In this document: in pieces, positions 31,955 to 35,629 of the stretch
Layout: the number at the start of each line of letters is the position of its first letter
Numbering within the stretch: the first letter of the stretch is position 1
Source of the DNA: Chlamydiota bacterium
GTDB lineage: Bacteria > Chlamydiota > Chlamydiia > Chlamydiales > Parachlamydiaceae
DNA length: 35,629 bases
NCBI GenBank assembly: GCA_013287915.1
Contig: JABDCX010000020.1
Span: 1-35,629, forward strand
Direction: 5' to 3'
Position numbers and translations under genes: made by a program
Notes under the pieces: generated by a model
The model's input: the letters and a program-made list of their open reading frames with translations, nothing else
Databases searched by the model: none
Told to the model about the DNA's origin: nothing

Positions 31955-33243
31955 ACAGACAAATCAAAGTTTACATTGGCGATGTGAAAAGACTTGTGGG
32001 TAATCTATTTTTCAATGCATCGGGTAATCGCGAGAGCAGTGGCTTGGAGTATAGTCCCGAGTGGATCGAATTTAGTAAAAGCTTCGAAATTGATCCGGCT
32101 CTTCCTCTTAGAACTGGACGTGCATTTCGATCAAAAAAGGAGGGGAGTTCTGTCTTTCATGGCGCCATTGCCGATTCGGAGCCAGATGGATGGGCCAGGC
32201 AAGTGATTTTGCGAGCCAACGGCAAGCACCGAAAGGAGAAGAAGGAGAGTGGAATATCTTTTGATGATTTCCCGTTGACTTCCCTTGATTTTCTTTTGGC
32301 TGTTGACGATTTTTCTCGCATCGGTGCACTTAGATTTCAGGATGAAAGCGGAGTTTTTCAACGAGGAGGGGGAAAGGGAAAAAGAACAGCTCCACCGCTC
32401 CTTGAACTCGATTCTCTGTTGCGTGCAACTCGAGCGGTAGAAACCGATACTGAAACCGCAGCCGACTTAGAATACCTGCGTGGTCGAGGGACTTCACTTG
32501 GGGGTTTAAGACCCAAATGCACGGTTGTCGACAAAGATGGATCTTTGTCGATTGGAAAATTTCCGAGTGTTCATGATACCTATTCCGTGACAAAGGGCGA
32601 AGTGTTGGCCCTACGCATAGCAGCTGCTGCAGGTATTCATGCAGCCGAGGCCCATATTGTGGAAAGCGATGGAACTGCGGTTGCTTTGATTAAACGCTTT
32701 GATCGGGGAACGCACGGCGAGCGTATTCCGTATGTTTCAGCCGCAACTCTTCTTGGTATAGAGGACAGCCGCCAAGTCCACACTTATACAGAAATTGTCG
32801 ATGCACTCAAACGTTACAGCTCGGATTACCGGGCAGATGCGGAAGAGTTGTGGCGCCGGATTGCACTGACAATTTTGATCACGAATGTTGATGATCATAT
32901 GCGCAATCATGGTTTTTTGCATGCAGAGAAAAATCAGTGGCGCCTCTCACCAGCCTTTGATATTAACCCATTCCCTGATAAGCGGAGAGTACTTAAAACC
33001 TGGATTGCCGAATCGACAGGCGATGTTGCCAGCATTCAATCATTGATTGAGGCTGCTCCCTATTTCGGTATTGAATCCAAACGTGCTTGTGCGCTCCTTT
33101 CTACCGTCGAAGGAGCAGTTGCTCAATGGCGGCAAATCGGGAAAGAGATCGGTATGAAGGCCTCAGAGCTCAACGCCTTCGAAACAGCTTTTGAGCATGA
33201 GGAGCGTTACTCTGCTCGCAGAATTCTCGGACAAATAAAATAG
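31951..33243 (+). CDS. hipA: HipA-family toxin kinase
   Basis: This 430-residue protein has the complete HipA layout: an N-terminal domain (about 1-120, VYIGDVKRLVGNLFF), the glycine-rich loop GRGTSLGGLRPK (178-189), and the kinase active site NVDDHMRNHGF with D314/D315, then LSPAFDINP with the metal-binding D337. HipA kinases phosphorylate an aminoacyl-tRNA synthetase (GltX in E. coli) and stop translation until neutralised. All catalytic residues are present, so the toxin appears functional. The start overlaps the antitoxin stop. A methyltransferase begins 23 nt downstream and may be in the same transcript. The GTSLGG form of the loop is that of the broader HipA group rather than of E. coli HipA. 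Confidence 0.88.
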   Translation: MNRQIKVYIGDVKRLVGNLFFNASGNRESSGLEYSPEWIEFSKSFEIDPALPLRTGRAFRSKKEGSSVFHGAIADSEPDGWARQVILRANGKHRKEKKESGISFDDFPLTSLDFLLAVDDFSRIGALRFQDESGVFQRGGGKGKRTAPPLLELDSLLRATRAVETDTETAADLEYLRGRGTSLGGLRPKCTVVDKDGSLSIGKFPSVHDTYSVTKGEVLALRIAAAAGIHAAEAHIVESDGTAVALIKRFDRGTHGERIPYVSAATLLGIEDSRQVHTYTEIVDALKRYSSDYRADAEELWRRIALTILITNVDDHMRNHGFLHAEKNQWRLSPAFDINPFPDKRRVLKTWIAESTGDVASIQSLIEAAPYFGIESKRACALLSTVEGAVAQWRQIGKEIGMKASELNAFETAFEHEERYSARRILGQIK

Positions 33244-33266
33244 GTAATATAGATTAGGAAAACAGG

Positions 33267-34064
33267 ATGACAAGAGACCCTTATTTAGCCTTTAAAATGG
33301 GGCAAAAAGCGAGCTGGGGGGCGTTTTCACCTCTAGAGGCGGTGACGACAGTTCCATCTGCAACGCTGGTGAATTTCTCACGCTTAGCTGCACACCACAC
33401 CGTGCTCGATGTCGGTTGCGGAACGGGTGTCGTAGCCATTACAGCTGCGAGAGCCGGTGCTAAGGTCTTTGGTTTGGATTTAAGCCCTGTGCTCATTGAA
33501 CGAGCAAAAGAAAATAAAAACATAGCCAAAGTCGAAGTTGAGCTACAGGAGGGGGACGTCGAGGCGCTGCCATATGCTGATCACTTCTTCGATGTGGTGT
33601 TGAGTCAATTTGGCCATATGTTTGCTCCACGGCCCACTGTGGCTGTTCGGGAAATGCTTAGAGTACTAAAGCCAGGAGGAACGATTGCATTTTCTACTTG
33701 GCCACCCGGTTTGTTTGTAGGGCGTCTTTTTCGTCTCGTCGAGAAATATTCACCACTCCCAACCGGAATTTCATCACCGTCACTTTGGGGGGACCCAACC
33801 TTTGTTCGTGAGCAATTTGGTGATAAGCTTGAAGAATTGGTCTTTGATCAAGGCTTTATGCAATTTCCAGCCTTGAGCCTCGGTCATTATCGAAACACCA
33901 TTGAACCCACGCTTGGGCCTATCGTCAAACTGATCCATGAATCCAAAACCGATTTAACACAACTCAACCACTTTAGACTTGAGCTAGAAGCTCTTGCTGC
34001 ACAGTATTATGCTGAAAACCACATCCACCAGCATTATCTATTGAGCCGTGGAAAGAAAATTTAA
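33267..34064 (+). CDS. Class I SAM-dependent methyltransferase (UbiE-like)
   Basis: This 265-residue protein has a Rossmann-type methyltransferase domain at about 40-150: motif I VLDVGCGTGVVAI (47-59), the acidic residue binding the ribose (D71 in VFGLDLSP), GDVEALPYADHFFDVVLS, and the post-motif LRVLKPGGTIAFSTW. This is the Methyltransf_11/UbiE style, acting on a small molecule or lipid. The last 110 residues are a helical cap that would set the substrate, which I cannot name. It follows hipA by 23 nt, with a weak ribosome binding site (AACAGG). A link to the toxin pair is not obvious. Confidence 0.84.
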   Translation: MTRDPYLAFKMGQKASWGAFSPLEAVTTVPSATLVNFSRLAAHHTVLDVGCGTGVVAITAARAGAKVFGLDLSPVLIERAKENKNIAKVEVELQEGDVEALPYADHFFDVVLSQFGHMFAPRPTVAVREMLRVLKPGGTIAFSTWPPGLFVGRLFRLVEKYSPLPTGISSPSLWGDPTFVREQFGDKLEELVFDQGFMQFPALSLGHYRNTIEPTLGPIVKLIHESKTDLTQLNHFRLELEALAAQYYAENHIHQHYLLSRGKKI

Positions 34065-34253
34065 AAGGGGAGTCATCTCAGAAGCTGAGAAAAATCTGAA
34101 TGCAGACAAGCATTACATATTCATTAGCGCCAATCGTCAAATGGATAGAACCCTTACGTACTGCAAACACGACTAGACAGACGGTCCGTTCCCGGTCGAA
34201 AGTTTTGAGCTTCTGACTTCTCAACGTCCGTTTATATAAGGAGAAGGTGGATA

Positions 34254-34952
34254 ATGAAAAGTTCGATTCGCATTGCTATTATTGGTGATTATGATTCCAA
34301 TCGTTTAAGGCAAACAGAAACTACAAAGGGCTTGGAACATGCTGCGAGAAAAATTGGAGTAAAATTAGAAGCAGTTTGGGTGCCAACGACTCAAATTGGC
34401 ATTAAGTCCGAAGAACTCCTGTCCGATTTCGATGCTTATTTCGGAGCACCTGGTGCTGTCGTAAGTTTAGAAGGGGCGCTAAGAGGTATTAAATTTGCTC
34501 GAGAGAGCAGTAAACCATATCTGGGAACATGTGCGGGTTTCCAATATGCCGTTTTGGAATTCGCTAGAAATGCAATGGGTATTGAAAAGGCAACAAGTGC
34601 AGAATTTGATCCGAATTCATCTCAATTGGTCCTTTCCGAACTTTCATGTCAAATTGCTGGAAAAAAGATGACGGTTAGAATACTGCCCGATACACTAGCA
34701 TATAAACTCTATGGGGCAAGAGAAGTCACTGAAGAACATTATTGTCATTATGGCATTAATCCACAGTTCAGTTCTGTACTTCAACAGGAGGGAATGAAAA
34801 TTTCAGCTACTGATGAGGCAGGTGAACCACGTGTCATCGAATTACCTAGTAAAGGATTTTACTTGGCAACTCTTTTTGTGCCACAATCCTCTTCCACGCC
34901 CACTCATCCACATCCTTTGTTAGTTGGATATTTAAAAGCAATTTTAAATTAA
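34254..34952 (+). CDS. PyrG-like class I glutamine amidotransferase domain, catalytic triad incomplete
   Basis: This 232-residue protein matches the glutaminase half of CTP synthase and stands alone, as in the 'CTP synthase C-terminal region-related' family. The nucleophile is kept (C93 in LGTCAGFQYAVLEFARN) and so is the EEHYCHYGINP strand that corresponds to 'E.H.HRYEVN'. At the place of the usual QFHPE catalytic His/Glu the sequence reads TLFVPQSSSTP, with V209 and Q211 instead. Glutamine hydrolysis by the normal triad is thus unlikely, and the protein may bind or act on another substrate. The start is supported by AAGGAGAAGG. It is preceded by 189 nt with no gene and a weak hairpin (CTCAGAAGCTGAG). 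Confidence 0.78.
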   Translation: MKSSIRIAIIGDYDSNRLRQTETTKGLEHAARKIGVKLEAVWVPTTQIGIKSEELLSDFDAYFGAPGAVVSLEGALRGIKFARESSKPYLGTCAGFQYAVLEFARNAMGIEKATSAEFDPNSSQLVLSELSCQIAGKKMTVRILPDTLAYKLYGAREVTEEHYCHYGINPQFSSVLQQEGMKISATDEAGEPRVIELPSKGFYLATLFVPQSSSTPTHPHPLLVGYLKAILN

Positions 34953-34968
34953 TTATAATTTACAAATA

Positions 34969-35031
34969 ATAAGAGCTGAAAGCAGGGGAATTTGATAGCC
35001 GCGACGCCGGTCAGATAAGCTCTTATCTTTT
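34969..35031. terminator. Probable terminator hairpin
   Basis: ATAAGAGCT (34969-34977) and AGCTCTTAT (35018-35026) form a perfect 9-bp stem, followed by CTTTTT. The loop is long (40 nt) and contains a small GC-rich inner fold (GCCGCGACGCCGG). It lies 16 nt after the amidotransferase gene. Confidence 0.5.
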
Positions 35032-35170
35032 TGTGGTAATGAAATAACTACCAAATAAGGCAATGGGATAATCCTACCAAACATGTTGCTGTGAAAAATC
35101 CTGAAAAAAATCAGGAACTATAGAGGAGGCGTCTTCTCATAAATATTCTGTCAAATTTTTTGGTTTTTTG

Positions 35171-35199
35171 TTGCAAAGAAGTTTATAAATTCTTTACAT
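35171..35199 (+). promoter_or_regulatory. Promoter of the last gene
   Basis: TTGCAA (35171-35176) and TTACAT (35194-35199) are 17 nt apart in AT-rich DNA, followed by the ribosome binding site GGAGGT (35219-35224) 3 nt before ATG 35228. Confidence 0.55.
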
Positions 35200-35227
35200 T
35201 CTTTTCTCACAATTAGTCGGAGGTCTC

Positions 35228-35629
35228 ATGTCGATCAGTCTTGAGAAATTTTCCATTTCAACCCCTCTTAATTTCTTTGCAAAGCAGGCCTTCTGTGTAG
35301 CGGATAAGTTAACTGAATTTACCTTCCACGTCCTTGATGGAGCAACAACCAGTCTTGGGCGCTTACTGCCCGATTTGCGGCCCACATCTGTTGGGGATGC
35401 GGTGCTCCAAGTAAAAAAAACAGAAAGCGCTTTCTTCGAGACCTCCGAAGGCGACGTCTTGATCGAGATCACCCAAGACAAAAAAGGATACTATATTTTC
35501 AAAGCGGTGGGGGAGACTCTAGAGCCTATTGTCATCTATGAAGGAAGGAAGAAGACAAGCGGAGCTGCTTGGGAAGTGAAGGTCTCCACCTACTTGCAGC
35601 AGGTAGTTAAATCAGCGGATTCTGTGAGC
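35228..35629 (+). CDS. Unknown protein, N-terminal part (runs off right edge)
   Basis: An open frame of 134 codons starts at ATG 35228 after a strong GGAGGT site and promoter, and continues past the window end. The protein begins MSISLEKFSISTPLNFFAKQ, has no signal peptide, and includes a predicted beta-rich domain (SEGDVLIEITQDKKGYYIF, residues about 73-91). From residue 114 it reads AWEVKVSTYLQQVVKSADSV, which matches the fragment at 30810-31022 and shows that this is a family with at least one decayed copy nearby. I do not recognise the family. The minus-strand frame at 35194-35481 is a shadow. Confidence 0.72.
   Translation, partial: MSISLEKFSISTPLNFFAKQAFCVADKLTEFTFHVLDGATTSLGRLLPDLRPTSVGDAVLQVKKTESAFFETSEGDVLIEITQDKKGYYIFKAVGETLEPIVIYEGRKKTSGAAWEVKVSTYLQQVVKSADSVS

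Noticed and set aside
34254-34952. Possibility of a selenoprotein, since some relatives of this family are annotated so
   Set aside because: The active-site position is an ordinary TGT cysteine (C93), and no in-frame TGA is present.
1-35629. CRISPR arrays, rRNA, prophage genes
   Set aside because: No regularly spaced repeats, no rRNA-like stretches and no phage structural or integrase genes were seen on either strand.

Overview
The window looks like a chromosomal segment of an environmental chlamydia (Parachlamydiales-type, perhaps Waddlia-like). This is inferred from content, not from a search. The pointers are a cysteine-containing MOMP-like outer-membrane barrel with a signal peptide, an OTU-type cysteine protease with a membrane anchor, eukaryotic-style repeat proteins (kinesin-light-chain-like TPR, WD40/pentapeptide, NACHT NTPase), small families of membrane proteins with no function I can assign, and moderate GC. 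No rRNA, tRNA, CRISPR array or intact transposase was found.

Left part (1-6.6 kb). Two minus-strand genes (a MOMP-like protein and the start of an unknown gene cut by the window edge) are followed by a plus-strand group: a secreted protein, a SugE/Gdx-type SMR exporter and an ATP-grasp enzyme. Next come a small coiled-coil gene and a Phd/VapC toxin-antitoxin pair with its own promoter and palindromic operator. Immediately after the toxin lies the decayed 3' end of a second ATP-grasp gene, so the toxin-antitoxin segment sits between a live gene and a dead paralogue. A class II dihydroorotase with an unexpected signal-peptide-like leader follows, then about 0.3 kb of nested GC-rich palindromes.

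Middle (6.6-19 kb). A giant AsmA-like envelope protein (minus) is divergent from an OTU protease (plus). A minus-strand block then holds an unknown two-TM protein, a YihY/BrkB-family membrane protein and four related multi-helix membrane proteins. Two of these paralogues have nearly duplicated promoters and 5' ends. Between them sits a minimal nucleotidyltransferase (MntA-like antitoxin) whose overlapping HEPN toxin gene is cut to 21 codons; the pair is bracketed by a 20-bp direct repeat.

Right-centre (19-30.7 kb). A DipZ-type CcdA-thioredoxin fusion converges on a secreted GT61-like glycosyltransferase. A large NACHT/STAND NTPase converges, with overlapping stop codons, on a pentapeptide + WD40 protein. 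Together these two carry the parts of a single NACHT-pentapeptide-WD40 receptor, which makes the pair the best candidate for an unusual system here. A secreted NlpC/P60-like hydrolase, a TPR protein and a basic-patch (NLS-like) protein follow.

Right end (30.7-35.6 kb). This part holds degraded DNA: a fragment of a gene family whose longer copy starts at 35228, an AlkB-like C-terminal remnant, and a pair of short repeats resembling an insertion-sequence end. After it come a HipB/HipA module, a SAM methyltransferase, a PyrG-like glutamine amidotransferase missing catalytic residues, and the start of the last gene.

Three toxin-antitoxin modules (one broken), three gene remnants and several lineage-type effector candidates within 35 kb mark this as a plastic accessory region.
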